Source: Clostridium sp. N3C (GTDB lineage: Bacteria > Bacillota > Clostridia > Clostridiales > Clostridiaceae). Taken from it: a stretch of DNA of 39,071 nucleotides. Location of the stretch: NCBI RefSeq assembly GCF_900095445.1, contig NZ_FMJL01000034.1:1-39071 (forward strand), read 5' to 3'. Made by a program: the position numbers and the translations under genes. The notes under the pieces were generated by a model that worked only from the letters and a program-made list of their open reading frames with translations, did not search any database and was not told where the DNA came from. Positions 1-7,059 of this stretch are shown here, one piece after another. The first letter of the stretch is position 1, and every line of letters begins with the position of its first letter.

Positions 1-22
1 ATAAAAGGTAAGGGGGAAAATC

Positions 23-340
23 ATGTCTAGGCATAGAAGAAGTAGATCAAGTAGACAGGAAAGATATGAGCAGGAAAGTCCACAAGTAAGTAATCATGCT
101 CAAGGGGGATTTAACCTAGCAAATTTAGCAGGAATAATAAATAGTATAGATATAAATCAATTAGCTCAATCCATAAATGAAGCGGGAGATTTAATTGAGG
201 AACAAGAAGAGAGAGGAATACGTACTGCTCCCAATGCGGATATAATAATGGCTTTGAGAACCTTAATTAATGCAGATAAAGCCATGCTATTGCAAACATT
301 TATACAGCTTTTAGCGTCCAGTAGAAATCAAAAAAAATGA
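23..340 (+). CDS. Small basic/hydrophobic protein of unknown function
   Basis: This is a 105-residue protein I do not recognise. The first 20 residues are rich in Arg and Ser. A central segment (about 31-53) reads NLANLAGIINSIDINQLAQS. The C-terminal third (about 75-99) holds an amphipathic stretch with ALRTLINADKAMLLQ. Both parts resemble the protein at 978-1610, which has DLNQLGSLLG and ALRPLVTPERAELIE, so the two look paralogous. There is no signal peptide or membrane segment. The ATG follows a strong AAGGGGGA ribosome site at 10-17, and a terminator hairpin follows the stop, so it may be transcribed alone or as the last gene of an upstream unit. A spore or coat role is conceivable but unproven. 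Confidence 0.75.
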   Translation: MSRHRRSRSSRQERYEQESPQVSNHAQGGFNLANLAGIINSIDINQLAQSINEAGDLIEEQEERGIRTAPNADIIMALRTLINADKAMLLQTFIQLLASSRNQKK

Positions 341-349
341 TGAAAGAAG

Positions 350-380
350 CAGGGTGGTTTCAACCATTCTGTTTTCTTTT
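350..380 (+). terminator. Intrinsic terminator
   Basis: A 10-bp stem, cagggtggtt (350-359) with aaccattctg (362-371), contains two G-T wobbles and a two-base loop. It is followed by a T-rich run, and it lies 10 bases after the stop of the first gene. Confidence 0.65.
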
Positions 381-462
381 AGTGTCAAAATTACTATAAA
401 GGAATAATATATACTATAAAACTAAAGTTAAAAGATTATCATGAAAGGAAGTGATATACACT

Positions 463-795
463 ATGGCAGGAACGGCAAAAGATATTGTGGTTAAGGATTG
501 CAAAGGTTCTCGTGTAGATGTGGGCAATGGATTATTAAACAATAACCTTTTGCTAATAATAATAGCTATAGTTCTAATATGCTGCTTATGTGGGGGCGAC
601 GATGATTTTTTTGACTCTTTAATCGGTGGTGGTGGAAAAAGAAGAAGAAGGAGAAATGGAAATGGACTTCTTTTATTATTACTGCCACTCCTATTATTAA
701 GAGGTATCGGTGGCAATCAAGCCCCAAATACTAATACAAATATTATAAATGTAGATACTCTTGGAGTTGAAGAAGGAGGCTTATTAGATCTATAG
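463..795 (+). CDS. Small membrane protein with acidic and poly-Arg segments
   Basis: This is a 110-residue protein of unknown function with an unusual layout. A short polar N-terminus (KDIVVKDCKGSRVDVGNG) is followed by a hydrophobic segment with a Cys pair (about 27-41, ending ICCLCGG). Then come an acidic patch (DDDFFD), a Gly run, a basic run (KRRRRR), a second Leu-rich hydrophobic segment (LLLLLLPLLLL) and a polar Asn/Thr tail. Two membrane passes or a hairpin anchor are plausible. I chose ATG 463 because AAAGGAAGTG lies about 9 bases upstream; the in-frame GTG at 451 overlaps that ribosome site. It sits between two paralogous small proteins, which suggests a shared but unknown role. Confidence 0.65.
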   Translation: MAGTAKDIVVKDCKGSRVDVGNGLLNNNLLLIIIAIVLICCLCGGDDDFFDSLIGGGGKRRRRRNGNGLLLLLLPLLLLRGIGGNQAPNTNTNIINVDTLGVEEGGLLDL

Positions 796-977
796 TAAAA
801 GTTAAGGGTACTGAGTTTAAGGGTAGTATGGGGTTATATGGATTTTTTTTAATATTGTGTAGCTAGTTGTGCCAGTGACCATAAGTTTTTAGTTGCTAGG
901 GAGGATTTTTTTACTCCCTAGATATAGTGTATGTTGCTTCCAGAGCATTTATCATACAAATTGATGGAGGTGGCAAC

Positions 978-1610
978 GTGGGAAAAAAAAGAAAAGTAAT
1001 TGATGTAGATGTATACGAAGAAGATAATGAGAGTTCATTACATTCCGGTAGCTTTAATGAATATAAGGTAAGAGATGGAGATCACAGTAGTAGCAGAGAA
1101 GGGGAAAGGTTTAGTAAGAGGAAAAGTAGAAAAAATGATGATGATATAGAAAAAAATGATTCTCAAAACTTTAATTTTAATGGAATAGATTTTAGTCAAA
1201 TAGCATCAATGCTTGGAAATGTAGATTTAAATCAATTAGGTTCTTTATTGGGGGCTTTTGGGAACTCAAATCAAGGAGGACAAGGAATTCTAGAAAGTTT
1301 AGGATCCTTAACAGGAGATGAATCTAGCCAAGGTTTATTAAATAACTTAGGTAATTTATTAGGGTCTGGAGGCTTGCAGGGCATATTGGGAAACTTAGGC
1401 AACTTAGGCAGCTTGGCTGGAATACTAAACAATTTTACTTCTTCTGCTAGAGAAGATGGAGATTATAAAGATGTTCCTATTAAAGGGGACAGGGGAGTTG
1501 AAATACTTTGGGCCTTACGGCCATTAGTTACACCGGAAAGAGCAGAATTAATAGAGATGGTAGTACAATTATATGCTATAGGTAAAATTATAAAAGGTAC
1601 CTTTTATTGA
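978..1610 (+). CDS. Gly/Leu/Asn-rich protein of unknown function, paralog of the first gene
   Basis: This is a 210-residue protein. A charged, lysine-rich and acidic N-terminal third (GKKRKVIDVDVYEED onward) is followed by a low-complexity middle (about 75-155) of LG, NLGN and GSLLG units. The C-terminal segment GVEILWALRPLVTPERAELIE is related to the end of the protein at 23-340. GTG 978 is the likely start, because GGAGGTGG lies 5 bases upstream; the frame is open further upstream but without a good ribosome site. No enzyme motif or signal peptide is visible. The glycine-rich repeats suggest a structural or self-assembling protein, possibly of the spore or envelope; this is inference. Confidence 0.7.
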   Translation: MGKKRKVIDVDVYEEDNESSLHSGSFNEYKVRDGDHSSSREGERFSKRKSRKNDDDIEKNDSQNFNFNGIDFSQIASMLGNVDLNQLGSLLGAFGNSNQGGQGILESLGSLTGDESSQGLLNNLGNLLGSGGLQGILGNLGNLGSLAGILNNFTSSAREDGDYKDVPIKGDRGVEILWALRPLVTPERAELIEMVVQLYAIGKIIKGTFY

Positions 1611-1690
1611 TTATAGATGAATAGTGGAGCTATATAGCTCTATATTTTTATCTATAATATATGAAAGAAGTAAAGTGATTAACTAAGGAA

Positions 1691-1734
1691 AAAGAGCAGA
1701 TGCAATATGTAGCATTTGCTCTTCTTTTCTTTTA
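1691..1734. terminator. Bidirectional terminator between convergent genes
   Basis: The stem agagcagatgc (1693-1703) pairs with gcatttgctct (1712-1722) with one wobble. A T-rich run follows on the plus strand, and an A-run precedes it that serves the minus strand. It lies between the convergent ends of the 978-1610 gene and the bactofilin gene. Confidence 0.75.
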
Positions 1735-1743
1735 AAATATGTA

Positions 1744-2121
1744 CTAATCCTCTAGTGTTTCATAGTGATTTTCTTTTTTTACTACGGAACAGTTTCCATT
1801 TATAATGCCGCCTTCTTTAACAGATAGTGTTTCAATAGTTATGTCGCCAACTATTTTTCCTGAACCTTCTACAGATAAGCTGCCGTTACAAACTACATTA
1901 CCATGAATCTTACCTGCTACTATTGCATTTTTACATGTGAGATTACCGTTTATAGTTGATAATACTCCTAGTATTACATCGTCATCCCAGGTAATATTAC
2001 CTTCAATAGAGCCATCAATCTTAAGTAATCCTTTACCGCTTAAATCACCAACTACTTTGCACTGTTCTCCTATAAGACTGTCTATCCTGGTCATATTTTT
2101 GCTCTCCTTAACCGAAAACAT
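1744..2121 (-). CDS. Bactofilin (polymer-forming cytoskeletal protein)
   Basis: This is a 125-residue bactofilin-family protein (DUF583). Bactofilins polymerise into filaments without nucleotide and act as scaffolds for envelope or morphogenesis proteins. The core (about 14-108) is a right-handed beta-helix with repeated short strands: GDLSGKGLLKIDGSIEGNI, then GVLSTINGNL, GKIHGNVVC, GSGKIVGDI and GGIINGN. The short polar tails at both ends are typical, as is the length. AAGGGGG at 2134-2128 sits 6 bases before the ATG. The gene stands alone, convergent with the gene upstream on the map. The family is clear; the cellular role here is not. Confidence 0.88.
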   Translation of the reverse strand: MFSVKESKNMTRIDSLIGEQCKVVGDLSGKGLLKIDGSIEGNITWDDDVILGVLSTINGNLTCKNAIVAGKIHGNVVCNGSLSVEGSGKIVGDITIETLSVKEGGIINGNCSVVKKENHYETLED

Positions 2122-2280
2122 AAATTACCCCCTTAGAATAAATGGAAAATAATTCATACATTAATAAAAAATGTAATTAGTTATATTGTATAACTTTAAA
2201 TATATAATTTCAATCAAATAATAAAATTTAATAGAAAGTGTATATTTTTTTTAAAACGGGAAAAGATATTAAATGTAAAA

Positions 2281-2388
2281 CGGAGAGTTAATCTCCAATA
2301 GCTGAAGATGAAAGGCAAACCTTTCATTTGATGCTAAACCCCCCATCCCCCTTGGGACCGTAAAACGGTCCCCTTTGTTTTTTTATTA
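2281..2388 (+). ncRNA. Candidate structured small RNA with C-rich linker and own terminator
   Basis: Three hairpins lie in a row in the gap between two minus-strand genes. The first is ggaga/tctcc (2282-2296). The second is long: tagc/gcta outside and atgaaagg/cctttcat inside, with loop caaa (2299-2336). Its internal loop tgaag/ttgat can form U-U, tandem G-A and A-U, G-U pairs. An unpaired CCCCCCATCCCCC (2339-2351) follows. Last is a perfect 8-bp terminator stem (2354-2372) ending in a T-run. Because no plus-strand gene lies downstream, it looks like a free-standing RNA rather than a leader. The C-rich linker could pair with Shine-Dalgarno sequences. The 5' end and promoter are not identified. 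Confidence 0.45.
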
Positions 2389-2393
2389 AAAAA

Positions 2394-3323
2394 TTATTTC
2401 TTTTCTTCTATAGATGCAATTTTAAAGGGGTTATTTGCTTCTGTTGTTTTTCTTAAATATAAAATTATAGATTTTCTTTCACTATTGCTACTAGCGGATA
2501 TAGGTGAAGCTTTAAAGTTAATAATCCATTTATATTCTGAGGCTATACCATTAGAATTAAATTTAGTATCTACAAAATAAGCATCTGTAAATTTATAAAT
2601 TTTATTTTCTACAGCCATTTTACTAATTATGTTCAAATCCTTTACACTGATATTAGGAGAGAATACATTATTAGGTTTGTAAGCTTCACCGCCAGGAAGT
2701 GAATGAATATAATTAATAAATCCGGACACTGCTTCTTTTCCTGGTAGGTCATCACTAGCAGTAATCTTTTCAACATTGCCATTTAAATGCATATAATAAG
2801 CAAGGCTTATAGAGTTATTATTATAGTTTCCAGAAACTATTTTTGGTGTTCTGTTACTTTTACTGTCTATAACACCGATTATATTATTAGATGAGCAGAA
2901 ACTATCGATGAATTCGGAGCCATTCCAATAGAATATATGTTGAATGCATTGCCCTTTTTCCATAGATTGGACAAAAATTTCGGGAATTTTGTCTCTATTT
3001 ACATCTATAAGATTAATTTTCATTGGAAAATAGGGATAATATTGTCCCATAGTAGCTAATTTATCATCAGGAACTAGTGTATAACTTTTATTATCAGAGC
3101 TAATCTGAAGATAGTATTTATCATTTTCATTATTAATATATAAGATCTCTTCCTTACCATCTCCATTTAAATCTGATTTTATTATAGTTTTTTCATCTAC
3201 TATAGCAAATACATCGGTTTTTTTATCATAGTTCAAGAATAATATAAGGAATAATAGGGATAACACTGCTAAAATGAAATAAAAAATATGTACTTTTTTT
3301 AGAAATAATACCCTTAGCTTCAT
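2394..3323 (-). CDS. Membrane-anchored protein with FG-GAP/VCBS-like calcium-loop repeats
   Basis: This is a 309-residue exported protein. A basic N-terminus and one hydrophobic segment (about 12-30) anchor it in the membrane, with the rest outside. Two stretches look like FG-GAP/VCBS metal-binding loops: KSDLNGDGKEEILYI (near 49) and LIDVNRDKIPEIFVQ (near 105). The remainder is beta-rich and ends with a domain containing KWIINFKASPI. ATG 3323 is chosen because GGAGGTG is 6 bases upstream; an in-frame ATG at 3338 overlaps that site. It is divergent from a solute-binding lipoprotein gene with a very short shared upstream region. Its function is unknown; an adhesion or sensing role would be a guess. 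Confidence 0.75.
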   Translation of the reverse strand: MKLRVLFLKKVHIFYFILAVLSLLFLILFLNYDKKTDVFAIVDEKTIIKSDLNGDGKEEILYINNENDKYYLQISSDNKSYTLVPDDKLATMGQYYPYFPMKINLIDVNRDKIPEIFVQSMEKGQCIQHIFYWNGSEFIDSFCSSNNIIGVIDSKSNRTPKIVSGNYNNNSISLAYYMHLNGNVEKITASDDLPGKEAVSGFINYIHSLPGGEAYKPNNVFSPNISVKDLNIISKMAVENKIYKFTDAYFVDTKFNSNGIASEYKWIINFKASPISASSNSERKSIILYLRKTTEANNPFKIASIEEKK

Positions 3324-3329
3324 TAAAAA

Positions 3330-3413
3330 CACCTCCATTAAATTATATGATTGGTTTATATATTTAATTAATTTACATAAACTAAAAATGAAAAGTTGTG
3401 TTTAATGGAGGTG
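3330..3413. repeat. Inverted copies of a ribosome-binding segment in a divergent intergenic region
   Basis: The 13-base arm CACCTCCATTAAA (3330-3342) and its exact reverse complement TTTAATGGAGGTG (3401-3413) lie 58 bases apart. Each arm carries the ribosome site of the gene it faces. A transcript spanning both arms could fold and hide them. Confidence 0.6.
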
Positions 3414-3419
3414 AGAACG

Positions 3420-4658
3420 TTGAAAGGTAAGGTTTTTAAGGCTGCAATATGCATAATTTCCATAATTGCTTTTATTGTTAATATTACTGGATGTAGGAAG
3501 AAAACAAAAGCTTCTGAGGAAAAACAAAAAATTAATATATATATAGATATTAAAGATAAGGATAATTTAGAGATTGTTAGATCAATTTTGGATGAATACA
3601 ATAAAGCAAATCAAGATACAGAACTGGTTCTAAATAATTTATTAGTTGATAATAAACTGGAAGAGGATCTTATACAGGGAAAAATTGATTTATTAATTAT
3701 CTCTAGAGAAAAAATGATTAATTTAAGTCAAAAAGGCCTATTAAGTGATATGGCTCCAGTACGCAGTAATAATAAATTAGATGAAAAGTATTATAATATA
3801 ATTTCAAGCTATGGAAGGATTGGAGATAAGCATTTTGGATTAGGCTTAATATCTAGTTCTATTGAAATAATATATAATCCCGAGGGCTTAAAGAAAGCAA
3901 ATCTTGAAGAACCTAGGGATGGTAAAGAGCTACTAGAAACAATAAAAAAGCTCAATGCTGCTGGAACTAAGATACCTGTAAAGTTACCAGAAGAAATAGA
4001 GATTAAACAGTTACCAGCAGCATTTATTTTTACTAATGTAGCAGATATGGAGAAGATTCAGCAGGCTTATGGTTCTAGCAAGGAAGGTTATTTAAAGTTA
4101 CAGTTACAGCCTGTATTTCAAATCCTTGATAAATATGTTAAAGAAGGATATGTAAATGAAGATACCTTTGAGGTAGCTACTGATAGCACTATAGATCGCT
4201 TAATTAATGGAGATATACCGATAATGATAGCAGATTCATCTATTGCCAAAAGTATTAAGGATTCAAAGCTTGAAATTGTTAAAGAATTTAATATGTCAGA
4301 TAGAAAAATTAAAAGTCCTGTAATATGTAGCGGGCTCTTGTGTATACCTGCCAATACAAAGAATGAAGAAGCGGTCAATGATATAATAGGATTCATGTAT
4401 GAAGAAAAGATGCAAGAAAAATTAGCGGATATGGGGTATATTACAGGCAGTAAGGATATTAATGAGAAAAAAATCACTTCATCACCTAATAAGGATATTG
4501 CTAAGCATATGGAAGAGGCAGATGCAGACAGCATATTTTATTTGCAAAACTTTCCTGAACAGTTTAAGCCTAATTTAGAGTCTGCAGTAATAAATATTTT
4601 GGAAGGTAAATATACGGGAAAGGAATGGGATGAAATTATAAATAAATCTACAAAATAA
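3420..4658 (+). CDS. Extracellular solute-binding lipoprotein (family 1-like)
   Basis: This is a 412-residue lipoprotein resembling the family 1 solute-binding proteins of sugar ABC importers. TTG 3420 is the likely start, since GGAGGTG lies 6 bases upstream and translation from it gives a clean lipoprotein signal: basic MKGKVFK, a hydrophobic core, and the lipobox ITGC with Cys at 25. The mature part begins with KINIYIDIKDKDNLEIVRSILDEYNKAN, a typical first lobe. Later segments such as YNPEGLKKA and GDIPIMIADSS fit the same fold. No permease or ATPase for a sugar transporter is adjacent, so it is an orphan receptor or works with a transporter encoded elsewhere. The ligand is unknown. Confidence 0.82.
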   Translation: MKGKVFKAAICIISIIAFIVNITGCRKKTKASEEKQKINIYIDIKDKDNLEIVRSILDEYNKANQDTELVLNNLLVDNKLEEDLIQGKIDLLIISREKMINLSQKGLLSDMAPVRSNNKLDEKYYNIISSYGRIGDKHFGLGLISSSIEIIYNPEGLKKANLEEPRDGKELLETIKKLNAAGTKIPVKLPEEIEIKQLPAAFIFTNVADMEKIQQAYGSSKEGYLKLQLQPVFQILDKYVKEGYVNEDTFEVATDSTIDRLINGDIPIMIADSSIAKSIKDSKLEIVKEFNMSDRKIKSPVICSGLLCIPANTKNEEAVNDIIGFMYEEKMQEKLADMGYITGSKDINEKKITSSPNKDIAKHMEEADADSIFYLQNFPEQFKPNLESAVINILEGKYTGKEWDEIINKSTK

Positions 4659-4690
4659 AAAGGGACTGTTAAAAAGCAGTCCTTTTTATT
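4657..4690. terminator. Bidirectional terminator
   Basis: AAAAAGGGACTG pairs with CAGTCCTTTTT across a short A-rich loop, with one bulged G. It overlaps the stop of the lipoprotein gene and serves the convergent perR gene on the other strand. Confidence 0.75.
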
Positions 4691-4697
4691 AGCCACT

Positions 4698-5123
4698 TTA
4701 TTCATTTTTATCTTGCTCTTTACAATCGCTACATAATCCATAAAAATATACTTGATTTGATAAAATTTCAAAGTTTGTATGACTAGCGATTTTAGAATTT
4801 AAATCTTCAAAGCATATGCCTTCAATATCTTCAACCTTACCGCAGGATAAACATTGTACATGAGAATGAGGACAAACCTTTGCGTCGTATCTAAAATTGC
4901 CTTCTCCAAGATTGATTTCTTGTATTAATTTTACTTCTACAAGAGTTTTTAAGGATTTATAAACTGTAGCAAGGCTCATAGTAGGATACGAAGGCTGGAG
5001 TGCCTTGTAAATTACCTCAGCGGAAGGATGTTCACAGGTAGATTTTAAGTACTTATAAACAGCAATACGTTGAGGAGTTAATTTTAAGTTCTTTTCCCTA
5101 AAAATGTTAGTAATGTTGTCCAT
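4698..5123 (-). CDS. perR: PerR-type peroxide-responsive Fur-family repressor
   Basis: This is a Fur-superfamily repressor of about 141 residues. An N-terminal winged helix (LTPQRIAVYKYL through SLATVYKSLKTL) binds DNA; the C-terminal half dimerises and binds metal. Two CxxC pairs (CLSC and CSDC) form the structural zinc site. The regulatory ligands of B. subtilis PerR all have counterparts: His in EHPSAE, Asp in RYDAK, two His in PHSH, and Asp in VEDI. That last Asp, where Fur has Glu, favours PerR over Fur. ATG 5123 is preferred, with the purine-rich AGGGATGG upstream; ATG 5132 is also in frame. The expected role is derepressing oxidative-stress genes when its metal-bound His is oxidised. 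Confidence 0.85.
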   Translation of the reverse strand: MDNITNIFREKNLKLTPQRIAVYKYLKSTCEHPSAEVIYKALQPSYPTMSLATVYKSLKTLVEVKLIQEINLGEGNFRYDAKVCPHSHVQCLSCGKVEDIEGICFEDLNSKIASHTNFEILSNQVYFYGLCSDCKEQDKNE

Positions 5124-5147
5124 ATTCACCATCCCTATTATAAAGTA

Positions 5148-5162
5148 GTAAAATAATTATAT
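5148..5162 (-). promoter_or_regulatory. Candidate PerR box upstream of perR
   Basis: Read on the minus strand, ATATAATTATTTTAC matches the PerR box consensus TTATAATTATTATAA at 12 of 15 positions and lies about 25 bases before the perR start. This would fit autoregulation. Because the DNA is very AT-rich, a chance match is possible. Confidence 0.35.
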
Positions 5163-5337
5163 ATCCAAAATCAATATTTGTCAAAAATAATTACTATTAA
5201 ATAATATATGTTGTTTAATTATTAAAATGGTTTATAGTAAAGGTCTTGCTAAAAAGCTAATAATACTTTTATTGCTATAAGCATTGATGATATAATAATA
5301 TATAAGCAAATGATAGAGTATAGCTGTGGAGGCAATT

Positions 5338-6375
5338 ATGAAGTTATGGAAAAAGTTTTTTGTATTTATAATAGTAGCGGTAGTGCTTCAACTAAGTTTT
5401 TTAGTTTTTTTAAATAATTATAAATTAAAGTCTTTACAGGCTTTTAGCTCAGAAGATATAAAATTACAGACAAAAGAAGATAGTGTTCCTAAAGTTCTTG
5501 TACCTGATAGCGTAGATGAAATTAAAAGTTCCTATAATGGGGAATTTAGTGCTTACTATAATAATTATAGTTTATTTGTAATAAATGCACAAATGGGAAT
5601 AAGAAAAAAATTAGAATTTGGCAGTAACAATGTGATTAATATTTATAAGTGGCATCCTAATAAAAACAAAATAGTAGTGGCGCAGCAAAGCCAGGCGGAG
5701 GGAGGAAGTAGTTTAAAATTAATAGCCTACGATGCAGATTTGGAAATTAGAGAAGATATTAAAGACTTAAGTTGGCTTGGTAACAATATATTAATAGAAG
5801 ACTTGGATTTTATTGGAGATAGTGATTTGGTGGTAAATATAGCTTATGCTGATAATAAGAATGAGCTATATTTAGTAGGGGATGAAGTTAATAAACTTGC
5901 CACAGTAACTAATAGTATTGGATATATTAAGTATACAGGTCAGGATGATAAGGTATTATATGAAGATAAAAAAAGTGGTAAGTATTATGTTACTGGTAGT
6001 AAAAAAGAAATAAGTTTAGATAATTTAAAAGGAAAGGTTATTAATATAGATAAGTATGGAAATATTTATATAGCAGAGGGAGAAGGTAGATCTATCAGTT
6101 ACATATATTATAGAAATCTTTTTGATGAAAAAAGTAGCTGGAAACCTATAGAAGTAGGAATGTTCAATAGCATTGATAATATCTATGTGAACAGCCAAGG
6201 GAAGATATATATAGATAATCCTCAGTCAAAGGAGTTCATTAACCTAATGGAAAAAAGATCTTTAAAGTATAAAGGGAAGCTAGTGGGTGTTTATAATGAA
6301 GGAATATTTGTAATTAATGATAATTACCTTATCAAAAAGGAATTTAAAGACTTAAAAAATAGTGAGGAGAAATGA
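5338..6375 (+). CDS. Membrane-anchored extracellular protein, possible beta-propeller, unknown function
   Basis: This is a 345-residue protein with one N-terminal membrane anchor (about 7-26, VFIIVAVVLQLSFLVFL) after a basic start, so the bulk lies outside the membrane. The body is beta-strand rich. Repeating units with the pattern of TolB/WD40-like blades can be seen, such as NNVINIYKWHPNKNKIVVA and YGNIYIAEGEGRSISYIYYR. There are no catalytic motifs. ATG 5338 has GGAGG 5 bases upstream; the in-frame GTG at 5326 overlaps that site. It is the first gene of a tight four-gene run; the site-2 protease starts 6 bases after it ends. It could be a partner or substrate of that protease, but this is only context. 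Confidence 0.7.
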   Translation: MKLWKKFFVFIIVAVVLQLSFLVFLNNYKLKSLQAFSSEDIKLQTKEDSVPKVLVPDSVDEIKSSYNGEFSAYYNNYSLFVINAQMGIRKKLEFGSNNVINIYKWHPNKNKIVVAQQSQAEGGSSLKLIAYDADLEIREDIKDLSWLGNNILIEDLDFIGDSDLVVNIAYADNKNELYLVGDEVNKLATVTNSIGYIKYTGQDDKVLYEDKKSGKYYVTGSKKEISLDNLKGKVINIDKYGNIYIAEGEGRSISYIYYRNLFDEKSSWKPIEVGMFNSIDNIYVNSQGKIYIDNPQSKEFINLMEKRSLKYKGKLVGVYNEGIFVINDNYLIKKEFKDLKNSEEK

Positions 6376-6381
6376 TAAATA

Positions 6382-7032
6382 ATGGATTTATTACGAAGTA
6401 AAGTGTTGAATATACTATTAGTTTTACCGGCCTTATTAATAGGCTTTACTATTCATGAATTTGCTCATGCTTATATGGCTGATAAATTAGGGGACAAAAC
6501 TCCAAGATTCCAAGGAAGGCTTACATTTAATCCTTTAGCTCACATCGATCCTTTGGGATTTATTATGATTCTTATTGCAGGTTTTGGGTGGGCAAAACCA
6601 GTACAAACTAATCCTTATGCATATAAAAATTACTATAAGGATGATTTAAAAGTGTCTATAGCAGGACCTATTTCAAATCTTATTGTGGCAGTAATTTTTA
6701 CTCCTATTTTATTACTATATGAAAAGTATGCATTAATTAATATTTCTAATGTGAAATTAGCTGTAGTTATCTATTATATGATGCAATTTATAATTAAATA
6801 TAATATTATGCTATGTATATTTAACTTAATACCTATACCTTCTTTAGATGGATTTCATATCCTTGAGGATTTATTTCCTTCTAGATTTACTAAATATAAG
6901 TATAAAATTCAACAATATCAAATACTAATTTTGATTTTATTTTTAGTAACTCCACTATTTGATTATATAGTTGGAATACCTTCAAATTTGATTTATAAAC
7001 TACTAAGAAATATTGGAAAACTGATAATATAA
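6382..7032 (+). CDS. Site-2 protease family (M50) membrane metalloprotease
   Basis: This is a 216-residue polytopic membrane protease of the M50 type, which cleaves substrates inside the membrane. The zinc motif HEFAH (25-29) is in the first membrane segment, and the downstream ligand region reads IPIPSLDGFHIL (NPDG-like, with the Asp kept). Several other hydrophobic segments follow, with GFGWAKPVQTNP between them, as in the short soluble-domain-free family members. There is no PDZ domain, unlike RseP. The ATG follows GAGGAGA in the end of the preceding gene, which suggests translational coupling. In spore-formers related proteases act in regulated proteolysis; the substrate here is unknown. 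Confidence 0.88.
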   Translation: MDLLRSKVLNILLVLPALLIGFTIHEFAHAYMADKLGDKTPRFQGRLTFNPLAHIDPLGFIMILIAGFGWAKPVQTNPYAYKNYYKDDLKVSIAGPISNLIVAVIFTPILLLYEKYALINISNVKLAVVIYYMMQFIIKYNIMLCIFNLIPIPSLDGFHILEDLFPSRFTKYKYKIQQYQILILILFLVTPLFDYIVGIPSNLIYKLLRNIGKLII

Positions 7033-7059
7033 GATATTTTATATAGAGGATGGTTTATA

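Noticed and set aside
414..716. Minus-strand open frame opposite the small membrane protein gene
   Set aside because: It has low-complexity Ser/Pro/Leu composition caused by the other strand and no ribosome site.
2281..2388. The GGCAAACC element as a c-di-GMP-I riboswitch
   Set aside because: The GGCAAACC string occurs, but the partner GACGCAAAGCC and the tetraloop receptor pattern are missing, and there is no downstream gene on this strand.
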